Positions 49,033-58,351 of a stretch of 64,000 bases of DNA are shown in pieces. The notes under the pieces were generated by a model. It saw nothing but the letters and a program-made list of their open reading frames with translations, did not search any database and was not told where the DNA came from. The position numbers were made by a program, and so were the translations under genes. The DNA comes from Tepidanaerobacter syntrophicus (GTDB lineage Bacteria; Bacillota; Thermosediminibacteria; Thermosediminibacterales; Tepidanaerobacteraceae), in the NCBI RefSeq assembly GCF_001485475.2, contig NZ_DF977002.1, forward strand, positions 1-64,000, written 5' to 3'. Position 1 is the stretch's first letter. Each line of letters starts with the position of its first letter.

Positions 49033-49572
49033 TTACATGTCTAAGATTTTGGCGAGAACACCGGTCTCGTACTTAAATTTTTGAACTATATTTTGAATCT
49101 GCTCATCGGCCAGTTTGTCGTGGAGAATAATAACCTTCTTGTTTGCACCTCCTATATTGTAGGTAAAAGAGATTTTGTGCTGAGTTATCTCTATGCTGTC
49201 TAAAAATATTTTATCTTTGTTAAATTTGACCATCTTCGAGTCTGAAAGTATGCCAAAGCATGATATTGTCACAAATTCAGGATTTAATTTTGTTACCTTC
49301 GGTACAACTTTTGCATCCCTTTCTTCGATTCCAACTATTTGAATATGCAATATTTCATTTTCCAAAATCAGTTTCGCATCACTGTATTCTTTGTATTCAG
49401 CTATGAGCAAGATAATAAGTATTAGTATAATGCCGGCTAAAGCAAGAAAAAGAAAACTGGCATAGGGCCAATCCTTCATGCTTATAGTCAGTAAAAGGGC
49501 TGCACCAGTAAATAAGCATATTGAGGCGAGGATAAATTTTAGCCGTAATTTTATAATATTCAAAATAGACAC
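49033..49572 (-). CDS. Membrane protein of unknown function
   Basis: A 179-residue protein with two membrane helices at the start (FILASICLFTGAALLLTIS and ASFLFLALAGIILILIILLI) and a cytosolic beta-rich domain (60-179) of PH-like appearance. I do not recognise the family. It lies 103 nt upstream of the GGDEF-HD-GYP gene on the same strand and may be cotranscribed with it. Confidence 0.7.
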   Translation of the reverse strand: MSILNIIKLRLKFILASICLFTGAALLLTISMKDWPYASFLFLALAGIILILIILLIAEYKEYSDAKLILENEILHIQIVGIEERDAKVVPKVTKLNPEFVTISCFGILSDSKMVKFNKDKIFLDSIEITQHKISFTYNIGGANKKVIILHDKLADEQIQNIVQKFKYETGVLAKILDM

Positions 49573-49653
49573 ACCCTTTTATATATGTTGTCCCGTTCTT
49601 TTATTTTATAGTAATATAATAATGTAAAAAAGTCGCCACCTAAAAAGGGTGAT

Positions 49654-49700
49654 TTGTAAAAATCCCTATCACATTAATAGGGTGATAGGGATTTTTACAA
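49654..49700. terminator. Perfect 19-bp inverted repeat, bidirectional terminator
   Basis: Arms 49654-49672 and 49682-49700 pair exactly (TTGTAAAAATCCCTATCAC). The outer part of the stem is A/T-rich, so the T-run of a terminator lies within the extended stem on both strands. It follows the LuxR-type gene. Confidence 0.75.
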
Positions 49701-49744
49701 GTAATTTAGCTATAGAGCTATATTTTTATACAATTTTCGTCTCT

Positions 49745-51187
49745 TCATGTTTTAGTATTTGTAGTACTGTCTTCATCAAAAAACTTAATAAGCTGGGACT
49801 TGTTCTGGACTTCGCATTTTGAATAAATATTTTTTATATGAGTTTTAACCGTATTTTCGCTAAGATGCAGCTCCTCTGCAATCATTTTGTATGTTAATCC
49901 TTTTAACAGTAACGCTGTAATCCCTTTCTCTCGCTCAGTAAGTCCTCGGCTAGTCATAAGATTATAAATTGCCTTATCTTGTTCCGGATGAGTCATGTTA
50001 AAAAAATTAGTAAGAAAAGCGTGTTCTTTCAGCAATCTTATAAGTTGGTTATTTAAGACAGGTAGCATCAACATTATCACAAATACAATAGCAAGGGCTA
50101 CTACTGTTGAGCTTGAGGTATTCGGATTTGCGGCGTAAATTCTGCTTGCTGTAATTTCTCCTATAAATACCCCTAATACATTTGCTGCAAGACCTGTGCC
50201 AAATATCTTTGCAGCATTTTGGCTGTAATCTACCATTTCGCCAAGGATACTCCACCAAAATAAATCAAAAATGCCACATGCCCCTAGCATCAACGAATCT
50301 ATTATTATATAGCTTCCTGCGGAACGATCTAAATAAGCAAAGAGCAGAAAGGAAAATCCTATCATGGCAATGCCGACAATCAACGCATAAGTTCTGTTGG
50401 TTTCTAATGGTATATTTCGCAAAACAAGTATTGTTGCAATATAAGGAACCGCCCAAAACCAGCTGACAAGAAACCGATGCTCGTAAAATGCAGGATTTAT
50501 GATGCGATACATAAGGCCAGAATTAATAGTTATAATAATTATGAAAATGCATAAAAACAATAATGGAACTTTTACCTCTTTTTCTAGCGCCGGATTTTGC
50601 TGGTTTATTTCCGGTGCTCCATCAACATCTAGTTTAATATTTAAAAAAAAGGAAAGGACAAGAGAAAAGATTGATATTGCAAGAGCTGTAAATGGAGAAA
50701 AGTTTACTGCAATTATATTAAAAATTATCATTAAAATATTAGAGAAAATAAGTGCATCTGCAACAGTTTTTATTCTTTTTTCGGGGGGTGTAAAATTCTT
50801 AAGATAAAAACCCCAAGATGCTATCGCAAAACCTGCCGAAAATGAAATAACTATTATTGAAACATGCCATGCTGCAGAATAAGGAGTGAAGAAAATGCTG
50901 CTGCCGGCTATACATACTAAGGCTGAAATTGAAAAAACCCGTTTTGCCTCATGAATATTTTTTATTAATAAGCCGCAGGAAATAAGTCCTGCGGAATGTG
51001 CTGCTATTCCAGAAAAAAGCATATTTTGTACAGAAATATTGTTGCTTTCCCCTAAAGCATAAAAAATTTGTCCTTCAAAGGGAAAAGCAAGCAACCAACC
51101 GGAATAAAGTGAAAAGAGAAGTATCGACAAGGTGCAGCTGTTAAAGGAAAACATAGATTTTCCGAATAAACTTTTTTTCCATTGCAC
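49745..51187 (-). CDS. Membrane-embedded LuxR-type transcriptional regulator
   Basis: A 480-residue protein with about twelve hydrophobic helices resembling an MFS transporter (1-400), joined to a C-terminal LuxR/GerE helix-turn-helix (about 411-470; LTEREKGITALLLKGLTYKMIAEELHLSENTVKTHIKNIYSKC). So a transporter-like sensor bound directly to a DNA-binding output. GTG start with AAGGCGGTG. Divergent from the MFS gene across a 249-bp spacer, the usual place for a local regulator; it probably controls that gene and the OYE/SDR genes beyond. Confidence 0.88.
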   Translation of the reverse strand: MQWKKSLFGKSMFSFNSCTLSILLFSLYSGWLLAFPFEGQIFYALGESNNISVQNMLFSGIAAHSAGLISCGLLIKNIHEAKRVFSISALVCIAGSSIFFTPYSAAWHVSIIVISFSAGFAIASWGFYLKNFTPPEKRIKTVADALIFSNILMIIFNIIAVNFSPFTALAISIFSLVLSFFLNIKLDVDGAPEINQQNPALEKEVKVPLLFLCIFIIIITINSGLMYRIINPAFYEHRFLVSWFWAVPYIATILVLRNIPLETNRTYALIVGIAMIGFSFLLFAYLDRSAGSYIIIDSLMLGACGIFDLFWWSILGEMVDYSQNAAKIFGTGLAANVLGVFIGEITASRIYAANPNTSSSTVVALAIVFVIMLMLPVLNNQLIRLLKEHAFLTNFFNMTHPEQDKAIYNLMTSRGLTEREKGITALLLKGLTYKMIAEELHLSENTVKTHIKNIYSKCEVQNKSQLIKFFDEDSTTNTKT

Positions 51188-51386
51188 TATTTTTCACCGC
51201 CTTAGTACGATAGTAACCACAGTAAAGCTCCTCTAGGTTTTACAATTATTACTACTATTCATACTAATCTACATTTTATACTATTATTTTACAATATTTT
51301 TCACAAAATTTCCAGTAAATTTCTTGATTTTTATAAAAGATCTTTGTTCTAACTAATTTTTGTTTTAACTATATATATGATATTTC

Positions 51387-51395
51387 TGTTATAAT
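51387..51395 (+). promoter_or_regulatory. Extended -10 promoter of the MFS gene
   Basis: TGTTATAAT, an extended -10 with perfect TATAAT at 51390-51395. The -35 is poor, suggesting activation by a regulator such as the divergent LuxR-type protein. GGAGGTG lies 7 nt before the TTG start at 51437. The rest of 51188-51386 is A/T-rich without a gene. Confidence 0.65.
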
Positions 51396-51436
51396 ATTAA
51401 AAAGGTATTAGAAAAATCTATTCCGGAGGTGTCAAA

Positions 51437-52636
51437 TTGTCAAAATCCAAAATAGACAGCAAGATATTATGGCCTTTAATCGCCTTATGTCTCGGATGGA
51501 CACTTATCTACGCAGATAGAACTGCAATGTATCCTCTTCTTTCGGTAATAGGAGATAATTTTCACTTAACAAACACTCAAATAGGGACAATTACCGGCAG
51601 TTATTTCCTCATCTATGTAGCAATGCAGATACCATCCGGAATATTTGCCGATAAAATCGGACAGAAAAGGCTTTTGATATCAACTTTTATAATTGTAGGA
51701 TTTGCTCTTATTGGATTTGCTTTATTTGCTAAAAGTTATTTATCTTTGCTTTTATTTACTGTATTTCACGGATTCGGCGCAGGATTTTTCTATCCTTGTG
51801 CATATGGAATAATGCTAAAAATAGTGGATTCTGACTCTTGGGGTAGGGGTGCTGCTATTGTAAATCTTGGAATGTCATTAGGGCTTATTATAGGTCTTGC
51901 TGCAAGCGGCCCTTTATACATACATTTTGGTAATTATTCTGCAATATTTCTTCTGCTTGCAATTCTTACTTTACTGTCCGCATTTATTTTAAATAAAGCA
52001 ATACCGAATATAGAAAAAAGCATAGCCGGCCAGCAGGAAAACTTTAAGGTTTTAGAGGTGCTTAAAAATAAAAATCTATTATTTATAAATCTTTCTCAAT
52101 TTTGTGCACTATATGGTTATTGGACTGCGGTTACATGGGGTGCCACTTTTTTCTATGAGGAAAGAGGTATAAGTATGGAGTTTGCAGGTCTTTTTGTTGC
52201 AATCGTAGGAATAAGCGCCATAATTCCGAGCCTGGTAATGGGTAGTATCTCAGATAAAATCGGAAGGAAGAAAATGGCTCTTGTTCTTTTTCCCCTCGGA
52301 AGCCTTACTATTTTTCTCATGGCCTATGCCCGCTCCAAAGCTGCCATAATTCTTTCGCTCATAGCTTATGGCGTAGTAGGCAAATCTTCCTGGGATCCGA
52401 TAGCAGTTGCTTGGACCGGGAGTCATGCCTTTGCAATGGACAAAAAAGCGCTCGGCACAGCTATGGGCATATTTAACTTTTCCGGTATGATGTCGGCAGT
52501 AGTTGCACCGATAATTACAGGATTTATTAAGGATGTTACAGGCTCACTGGTTGCTGCGTATTATGTGGCTGCAGCTATATCAGTATTAGGAGGATTTCTA
52601 GTTATGTTTGTCAGTGAAGAACCTGAAAGTAAATAG
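51437..52636 (+). CDS. MFS transporter
   Basis: A 399-residue major facilitator with twelve predicted helices. The loop 2-3 motif is GIFADKIGQKR and the loop 8-9 copy GSISDKIGRKK, as in standard MFS symporters. Start is TTG with a strong CCGGAGGTG site. It is the only protein gene on the plus strand in the window. Its place beside an OYE-type reductase and SDR suggests uptake of an organic acid or other unsaturated carbonyl compound; the substrate is unknown. Confidence 0.9.
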   Translation: MSKSKIDSKILWPLIALCLGWTLIYADRTAMYPLLSVIGDNFHLTNTQIGTITGSYFLIYVAMQIPSGIFADKIGQKRLLISTFIIVGFALIGFALFAKSYLSLLLFTVFHGFGAGFFYPCAYGIMLKIVDSDSWGRGAAIVNLGMSLGLIIGLAASGPLYIHFGNYSAIFLLLAILTLLSAFILNKAIPNIEKSIAGQQENFKVLEVLKNKNLLFINLSQFCALYGYWTAVTWGATFFYEERGISMEFAGLFVAIVGISAIIPSLVMGSISDKIGRKKMALVLFPLGSLTIFLMAYARSKAAIILSLIAYGVVGKSSWDPIAVAWTGSHAFAMDKKALGTAMGIFNFSGMMSAVVAPIITGFIKDVTGSLVAAYYVAAAISVLGGFLVMFVSEEPESK

Positions 52637-52687
52637 AAAGTACGGCAACAGCGATTTTAATTTTAAAAATCTGTTGCCGTACTTTCT
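52635..52687. terminator. Bidirectional terminator between convergent genes
   Basis: A perfect stem of about 17 bp (AGAAAGTACGGCAACAG with its complement) enclosing an A/T-rich loop. It starts inside the MFS stop codon and ends before the OYE-type gene stop. Confidence 0.8.
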
Positions 52688-52702
52688 GTAGGTTTAAATA
52701 AT

Positions 52703-54643
52703 TTATTCTACTGCCATTGCTGCATAAAAGCCTGTCCGTATAGCTTCTCCGACTTTTGCCACTTTTTCGGCATCACCGACTACAGTAGTCTTTATATTAT
52801 ATTTTGCTTTTATAGCATTAGAAAGAGTTGTATCTGCTTTTTGTCCAAATGCAGTAATTACAGTATCAGCTTCCACTGTCTCCCTGCTTCCGTCTTTCTT
52901 TTCTATAACAACGCCGTTGGGCTCAATAGCTACAACTTTGCTGTCTGTAAGTAATGTTACATCGTTTTCTGCCAGCATCCTCATTAAGCTTATCTTATTT
53001 ATCGGCATTGCATCTTGAGCGCATTCGCTCAACATTTCGATGACAGTTACCTTTTTGCCCTGCATGGCAAGTTCTAATGCAGTATCACATCCGCTAAGGC
53101 CGCCACCGCAAATCGCAATCCTTTCACCAAATACACCATTTTTATGAGCGTCAATAACACCTATTACATTTTTGCCAGTAATGCCAGGAATATTCGGAAC
53201 AAGTGGAACAGAGCCCGTAGCAACAAAAATTTTATCAGCATAGTCTAATATAGTATCATCTGCTTTTATTTCAGTATTGAATTTTATTTTAACACCAAGT
53301 TTTTTAAGCTGAACATCGTACCAATCTATTAATTCTCTTATACGTTTTTTAAAAGGTGCCGTTGCAATAATTTTCAAGATGCCACCTATATCATTAGTCT
53401 TTTCATAAATAGTTACATGATGCCCTTTTAGCGCCGCAACTCTCGCTGCTTCAAGACCGCTGGGACCTGCTCCGATTATTACAATATCTTTTGGGTTATC
53501 TGTTTTTGTAATTTGAAAATACTTTTCCATGCACACCTGGATATTTACTGAACAACTTAGTTGTGTAAGCCTGCCAAAAATCCGTCCAATACACTCTTCA
53601 TTGCAAACAAGACATGGTCTCATATCTTCTCTGCGGTTTTCCATTAGCTTTTTCGGGAATTCCGGATCTGCTATAGATTGGCGGCCGAACATTATAAAAT
53701 CGCAATCGCCGGAATTTACAAGCTCAAGTGCTGTTTCAGGTGTATGATTTCCAGCATTTATTAGCGGGACTTTTACATATTTTTTTGCCTCTTTGCACAC
53801 ATAAGCCATACATGCATCTCCGACATATGCTGTAGGGAATATATAGTCCATAGTTTCATATGCCCCAGCATCAACATCAAAAGCATCAACTCCTGCCCTC
53901 TCCAATATTTCAAGGATAGGCATACTATCCTCTAAAGTGCGTCCGCCAGGAAATCTATGGTCAAGAGCTATTCTAAAAATTATAGGCATATCTTGACCCA
54001 CTGCGTTTCTTACAGCTTGAACAATTTCAACTGCAAAGCGGGCGCGATTTTCAACGCTTCCCCCGTATTCATCGGTTCTCTTATTCCAAATAGGCGAGAA
54101 AAATTGATCAATAAGATAACCTGCATGGCCATGAATTTCGATTGCATCAAAACCGGCATTTTTAGCAAAAGTTGCGGCTTTAGAAAAATCTTTAATTATC
54201 TCTTTAATTTCTTCAACTGTCAAAGGACGGCAAATTACATTTGGATCATAAAAGGACGGGTTTTCAGAGGAGGAAACCGGAACTTCTTCTCCGATGTCAG
54301 GCATCCCATTACGGCCTGTGCCCGGGCTTAACTGAGCACAAATTTTTGCACCCCATCTGTGGACTCTTTCACATAAAACAGTAGTTTTAGGAATGGCACG
54401 ATTATTGTTAAATGCTATAGTGGGTCCTCCTTGTGCTAGTTTTTCATTTATAAACTGGGCACCGATGATAATTAGGCCAAATCCACCTCTTGCCCGCTCT
54501 TCGTAATACATCATGCCTTCTTCGCTTTCAGTTCCATCTTGCATAGGTGTAAATGTGCCCATAGGAGACATTACTAAGCGATTCCTTAAATTCATGTTAC
54601 CTATTTTCATAGGTTCAAACAACTTTGCATACTTATTTTCCAT
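52703..54643 (-). CDS. OYE-family FAD/FMN/4Fe-4S oxidoreductase (2,4-dienoyl-CoA reductase type)
   Basis: A 646-residue enzyme of the NADH-dependent flavin oxidoreductase family that includes FadH, BaiCD/BaiH and enoate reductase. An FMN-binding barrel covers 1-335 with the active-site block H171-x-H173-x-x-Y176 (HGHAGYLIDQFFSP). The 4Fe-4S cluster is held by C344, C347, C351 and C364. Next come an FAD motif (DIVIIGAGPSGLEAA, near 390) and a NAD(P)H motif (IAICGGGLSGCDTA, near 503). It probably reduces an activated C=C bond in an anaerobic pathway. ATG with AGGA; 36 nt after the SDR gene. Confidence 0.92.
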   Translation of the reverse strand: MENKYAKLFEPMKIGNMNLRNRLVMSPMGTFTPMQDGTESEEGMMYYEERARGGFGLIIIGAQFINEKLAQGGPTIAFNNNRAIPKTTVLCERVHRWGAKICAQLSPGTGRNGMPDIGEEVPVSSSENPSFYDPNVICRPLTVEEIKEIIKDFSKAATFAKNAGFDAIEIHGHAGYLIDQFFSPIWNKRTDEYGGSVENRARFAVEIVQAVRNAVGQDMPIIFRIALDHRFPGGRTLEDSMPILEILERAGVDAFDVDAGAYETMDYIFPTAYVGDACMAYVCKEAKKYVKVPLINAGNHTPETALELVNSGDCDFIMFGRQSIADPEFPKKLMENRREDMRPCLVCNEECIGRIFGRLTQLSCSVNIQVCMEKYFQITKTDNPKDIVIIGAGPSGLEAARVAALKGHHVTIYEKTNDIGGILKIIATAPFKKRIRELIDWYDVQLKKLGVKIKFNTEIKADDTILDYADKIFVATGSVPLVPNIPGITGKNVIGVIDAHKNGVFGERIAICGGGLSGCDTALELAMQGKKVTVIEMLSECAQDAMPINKISLMRMLAENDVTLLTDSKVVAIEPNGVVIEKKDGSRETVEADTVITAFGQKADTTLSNAIKAKYNIKTTVVGDAEKVAKVGEAIRTGFYAAMAVE

Positions 54644-54679
54644 ATTACCAGTCCTTTCCTTTTTTTAAAAGTTTAAGCC

Positions 54680-55441
54680 TTATATGCAAGTCCAACCGCC
54701 GTCGCATGTTACAACAGATCCCGTTACATATGTAGATTCGTCTGCTGCAAGGAAAATGATGGCTGAATCCAGCTCTCCTTCTTTGCCTGGACGTTTCATC
54801 GGTGTGCACCTTCTTATAAATGAATCCATTGCTGCCATGGCTTCAGGATTATTTGCTTCGGACGGGAAAAAGCCAGGGCAAAGCGCGTTTACTGTCACTC
54901 CTCTTGTTGCCCACTCAGCTGCTGCAGCCCTTGTAAAATTGACTACCCCTCCTTTCGAGGCATGATATCCTGCCACTGGAACATCTGCGTTACCTACAAG
55001 GCCAAAGATCGAAGCTATATTAATAATTCTACCATAACCTCTTTTTAGCATTTCTCTCCCGAATTCTCGAGTACATTGAAATGTTCCTGTAAGTTCTAGA
55101 TCTATATTGTGCTGCCAGATTTCATTGGTCATTTCCTCTAAAGGTGCAGACCCGCCGCCACCTGCATTATTAACTAAGATATCAACTTTACCAAATTTAT
55201 TTATGATTGTTGCTACAGAATCTTTTACTTGATCAAGTTTTGTGACATCGCAGGGAACAACAAGGCACTTTACTCCCGTTGTTCGTATCTCTTGTGCCAC
55301 TTCCTCAAGTTTATTCTTTCTTCTTGCCATAATAGCAATATCTGCCCCTTGTTTGGCCAGTGCTAAGGCAAATTGTCTCCCAAGGCCTGCTGAAGCCCCT
55401 GTTACGGCGGCTACTCTTCCAGTTAAATCAAACATATTCAT
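54680..55441 (-). CDS. SDR family NAD(P)-dependent oxidoreductase
   Basis: A 253-residue classical short-chain dehydrogenase. Cofactor motif TGASAGLGRQ (about 14-23), NNAG at about 91-94, catalytic Ser in INIASIFG, and YxxxK (GYHASKGG). It is FabG-like in overall form but the alcohol/ketone substrate is unknown. Upstream of, and probably cotranscribed with, the OYE-type reductase. The first ATG is listed; the ATG two codons later has better spacing from GGGAG. Confidence 0.9.
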   Translation of the reverse strand: MNMFDLTGRVAAVTGASAGLGRQFALALAKQGADIAIMARRKNKLEEVAQEIRTTGVKCLVVPCDVTKLDQVKDSVATIINKFGKVDILVNNAGGGGSAPLEEMTNEIWQHNIDLELTGTFQCTREFGREMLKRGYGRIINIASIFGLVGNADVPVAGYHASKGGVVNFTRAAAAEWATRGVTVNALCPGFFPSEANNPEAMAAMDSFIRRCTPMKRPGKEGELDSAIIFLAADESTYVTGSVVTCDGGWTCI

Positions 55442-55552
55442 CTCTCCCTTTAGTATAAAGTTTTAGTAAAGATCATTCACCATTGCTTTGTGCGACATTA
55501 ATAAACGCAAAAAGAAAAGCAGAAGCAATATAACAATGACATATTGATATGC

Positions 55553-55584
55553 AAAAAACTCGCATGTTTTTGCACGCGAGTTTA
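55553..55584 (-). terminator. rnpB terminator
   Basis: An 11-bp stem, AAACTCGCGTG with CATGCGAGTTT (one G-U pair), loop of five A, and a T6 run on the minus strand. Confidence 0.85.
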
Positions 55585-55591
55585 TTGGCAA

Positions 55592-55946
55592 AATGAGCAA
55601 GTCTATAAGCCGAGTTCTGTTTTAGATGGTCATCTATCTAGGATGTCAGTTGCCTGACACCTCAAGCGACCATACCCGGGAGCGCAGCGGGCCACTGCAT
55701 AAGCTCCTCTATTTGGTCTTGCTCCAGGTGGGGTTTACAGGGCCGGGAAGTCACCATCCCGCCGGTAAGCTCTTACCTTACCTTTCCACCCTTACCCGGT
55801 ATCATCCCACGGGAAATACCGGGCGGTATATTTCTGTTGCACTATCCTTGAGGTCGCCCTCACTGGGTATTACCCAGCACCTTGCCCTATGGAGCTCGGA
55901 CTTTCCTCGAACACAAAGTGTCCGCGACCATCTGACTTACTCATTT
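55592..55946 (-). ncRNA. rnpB: RNase P RNA
   Basis: About 355 nt on the minus strand. The 5' end pairs ATGAGTAAG with CTTGCTCAT at the 3' end (P1). The conserved P4 region appears as GAGGAAAGTCCGAGCTCC near the start, and the matching 3' strand ends in AGAACTCGGCTTATAGA. The ribozyme matures tRNA 5' ends together with RnpA. A plus-strand open frame across it is a shadow. Class A or B was not decided. Confidence 0.95.
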
Positions 55947-55990
55947 ATGTATGTGTTATTTTATGTAAAATCAGTTACATTTTATAGCTT

Positions 55991-56419
55991 TTAATCAAAT
56001 TCTATATCTTCTTCATCAATAGCTTCATCAATTCCTTGATTAGCCAGCTCATCTGCTCTCTTATTATATTCTCTTCTTATATGCCTTATAGTAAAATTTT
56101 TGAATTCATTTATCAAAGAACATACTTCTTCATACAACGGCTTGAGTCCGGCATTTTTTACCTGATATTCTTTATTTATCTGCTTTACCATAAGTTCGCT
56201 GTCTGAAAATACCTCAATTTCATCACACTGCATCTCAAGAGCTTCTCTCAAAGCGGTAACAAGTGCCGTATACTCTGCAATGTTATTTGTGGTCTCGCCT
56301 ATGTAATCATTGATTTCTTTTATGACATTATTATTTTCGTCTACGAAAACTATGCCTATACCCGCGCTTCCCGGATTGCCTCGAGAAGCCCCATCTGTAT
56401 AAACTGTAAGTTTACTCAT
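55991..56419 (-). CDS. RNase HI-like protein
   Basis: 142 residues with the RNase H fold and all four acidic residues: D in VYTDGASRGN, E in NNIAEYTAL, D in VFSDSELMV and D in NKRADELAN. It matches the short 'ribonuclease HI family' group without the basic handle loop. The start is the ATG at 56419 after GGGAGG; the ATG four codons earlier lies in that site. Cytosolic; hydrolysis of RNA in RNA/DNA hybrids is expected. Confidence 0.9.
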   Translation of the reverse strand: MSKLTVYTDGASRGNPGSAGIGIVFVDENNNVIKEINDYIGETTNNIAEYTALVTALREALEMQCDEIEVFSDSELMVKQINKEYQVKNAGLKPLYEEVCSLINEFKNFTIRHIRREYNKRADELANQGIDEAIDEEDIEFD

Positions 56420-56467
56420 AAATCCTCCCATTGCTTATATTTTTACGAATTTATTTAGTATTTTTCT

Positions 56468-57190
56468 TCACTGTTTAACCAATATACGACCACAGTGCTC
56501 GCAGTAAACTATTTTTTCTGAGCGCATTACCTCATCGGCTATCATAATAGATAATTCGGTCATACATCCTCCACACGTAGAGTTTTCTATCACCGGAGCA
56601 ACCGGATTGGGTTTATTTTTCTTTATTCTTTTGTATATATTAAGCAGCTCGGGAGAAATCGTATTTTCTAATTTAGTTTTTCGTACTTCAATTGATTCAA
56701 GCCCCTCTTTTATTTTACCAAGTTCTTGACAAGTTTTCAATCGTTTTTCGCTATATTCTTTCTTGATAGTATCAATAATTTCCTGAGACTTTTCGATTTC
56801 CTTGCTAAGTATTTCAATTTCTTCCATCATCTCAATGGCACTTTCTTCACTTTTTTTAGTCCTGTCTTGCAACAATTCCTGCTTGTCTTTTAAAGCGTTT
56901 AATTCCTTTATTGTAGTCACTTCTCCGCCATAAATCCTTTCTTCAAACTGTCCTATTTCATCGGTAAATTCATTTATCTTCTTTTCTACTTTTTTTAGCT
57001 CTTTGTCTAAAAATAAAAAGCGCTCTCTTTTACTATCGATAGAAGACTTTTCCTCGCTCATTTCCCTTTTTAGTTTTCCTAATTCTTTTAAGGCCATATG
57101 ATTATTCAATGATGCCTCAAGTATCTTAGATTGCTTTTCCAACGTTTGATATTCATACAGTAAAATTAGTTCTTCTTTTACACTAGCCAT
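56468..57190 (-). CDS. Coiled-coil zinc-ribbon protein (C4-type)
   Basis: 240 residues: a long antiparallel coiled coil (about 5-185) and a C-terminal zinc ribbon (STCGGCMTELSIM, YCEHCGRIL). This architecture is common next to nif3/yqfO in Firmicutes; the function is unknown, with nucleic-acid binding likely. I start it at ATG 57190 with AGAGGTG 7 nt upstream. Confidence 0.87.
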   Translation of the reverse strand: MASVKEELILLYEYQTLEKQSKILEASLNNHMALKELGKLKREMSEEKSSIDSKRERFLFLDKELKKVEKKINEFTDEIGQFEERIYGGEVTTIKELNALKDKQELLQDRTKKSEESAIEMMEEIEILSKEIEKSQEIIDTIKKEYSEKRLKTCQELGKIKEGLESIEVRKTKLENTISPELLNIYKRIKKNKPNPVAPVIENSTCGGCMTELSIMIADEVMRSEKIVYCEHCGRILVKQ

Positions 57191-57238
57191 TTTATGCACC
57201 TCTTTCAAAATAAAAAGAGAACGGGATAACTCCTGTTC

Positions 57239-58351
57239 TCATATAATAATAAAAGGATCCTTATTTTCAAATATATGAAAATCTATTTCTTTGTTTTGCT
57301 GTTTACTTTCATTGTCTAAATAGTTTTTAAGAGCCAAAAGTAGAATGTTCTCCGTTGGAAAATGTCCGGCGTCAATAACCGCTATGCCAATCTCACCTGC
57401 ATCAACAGCTTCATGATATTTCAAGTCGCCGGTAACCATAACGTCAGCACCGTTTAAGGCAGCGGTCTGCAATAAGTCTGCTCCTGCTCCGCCACATATG
57501 GCCACCTTTCTAATTTCTTTGTTTAAGTCGCCGACAGCTCTAACATAAGGGGTCTTAAGTTTTTGCTTTACAACTTCACAAAATTCTTTTAAGGGCATGG
57601 ATTCATTTATATAGCCCATTCTTCCTATTCCATAAATTTTGCCTTGATTTTCAACTGGATATATATCAAAAGCAACTTCTTCATACGGATGAACTTTTAG
57701 CATTGCATCTATAACTTTAGTTTGCAAACTTTCCGGAATAATAGTTTCTATACGCACTTCATCAACTTTTTCCAGCTTACCTTCTTCCCCGATAAATGGA
57801 TGGGTACCGCTTAATGGTTTAAAGGTGCCTGTGCCGTTTATATTAAAGGTGCAGTGACTGTAATTTCCAATATGGCCTGCCCCTGCATCACACATCGCAT
57901 CTCTTACCGTATCTTCATATCCCTTGGGCACAAAAACAACTATTTTCTTTAATTTTTCTTCATAGGTTTGTTTCAAAATTTCAACTTGTTCAAGCCCGAG
58001 GGTATTGGCTAAAATATCGTTGATGCCTCCATAAGCTATATCCATATTGGTATGAGCCGAATAAATAATTATATCATTTTTAACTGCAGTAGAAACTAGC
58101 CTTCCAATGGGGGTATCTGTTCTTAATGATTTGAAAGGTTTAAAAAAAAGCGGATGATGCGAAATTATCATATCAAAATCATTTTTTGAGGCAAAATCAA
58201 CTGTCTCCTGGGTTACCGTGAGAGTCAGCAAGACTTTTGATATATCTTTGGACGGATCGCCTACTGCTAAACCGGGATTGTCCCAGTCTAATGCAAGGTT
58301 CGTCATTGCCCATTTTTCTAATATTTGAATTAACATTTTGCAAGAAATCAT
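57239..58351 (-). CDS. Nif3-like dinuclear metal protein (YqfO type)
   Basis: A 370-residue NIF3 family protein with the inserted PII-like domain (about 125-230) seen in B. subtilis YqfO. Metal ligands are in SHHPLFFKP, HTNMDIA and the C-terminal DAGHFPTENILL. Sometimes called GTP cyclohydrolase I type 2, but that activity is not established for most members. The ATG overlaps the TGA of trmK (ATGA) and is preceded by AAGGAGG. Confidence 0.92.
   Translation of the reverse strand: MISCKMLIQILEKWAMTNLALDWDNPGLAVGDPSKDISKVLLTLTVTQETVDFASKNDFDMIISHHPLFFKPFKSLRTDTPIGRLVSTAVKNDIIIYSAHTNMDIAYGGINDILANTLGLEQVEILKQTYEEKLKKIVVFVPKGYEDTVRDAMCDAGAGHIGNYSHCTFNINGTGTFKPLSGTHPFIGEEGKLEKVDEVRIETIIPESLQTKVIDAMLKVHPYEEVAFDIYPVENQGKIYGIGRMGYINESMPLKEFCEVVKQKLKTPYVRAVGDLNKEIRKVAICGGAGADLLQTAALNGADVMVTGDLKYHEAVDAGEIGIAVIDAGHFPTENILLLALKNYLDNESKQQNKEIDFHIFENKDPFIII

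Noticed and set aside
55626-55994. Plus-strand frame of 122 codons
   Set aside because: It is antisense to RNase P RNA, whose conserved sequence explains the region.
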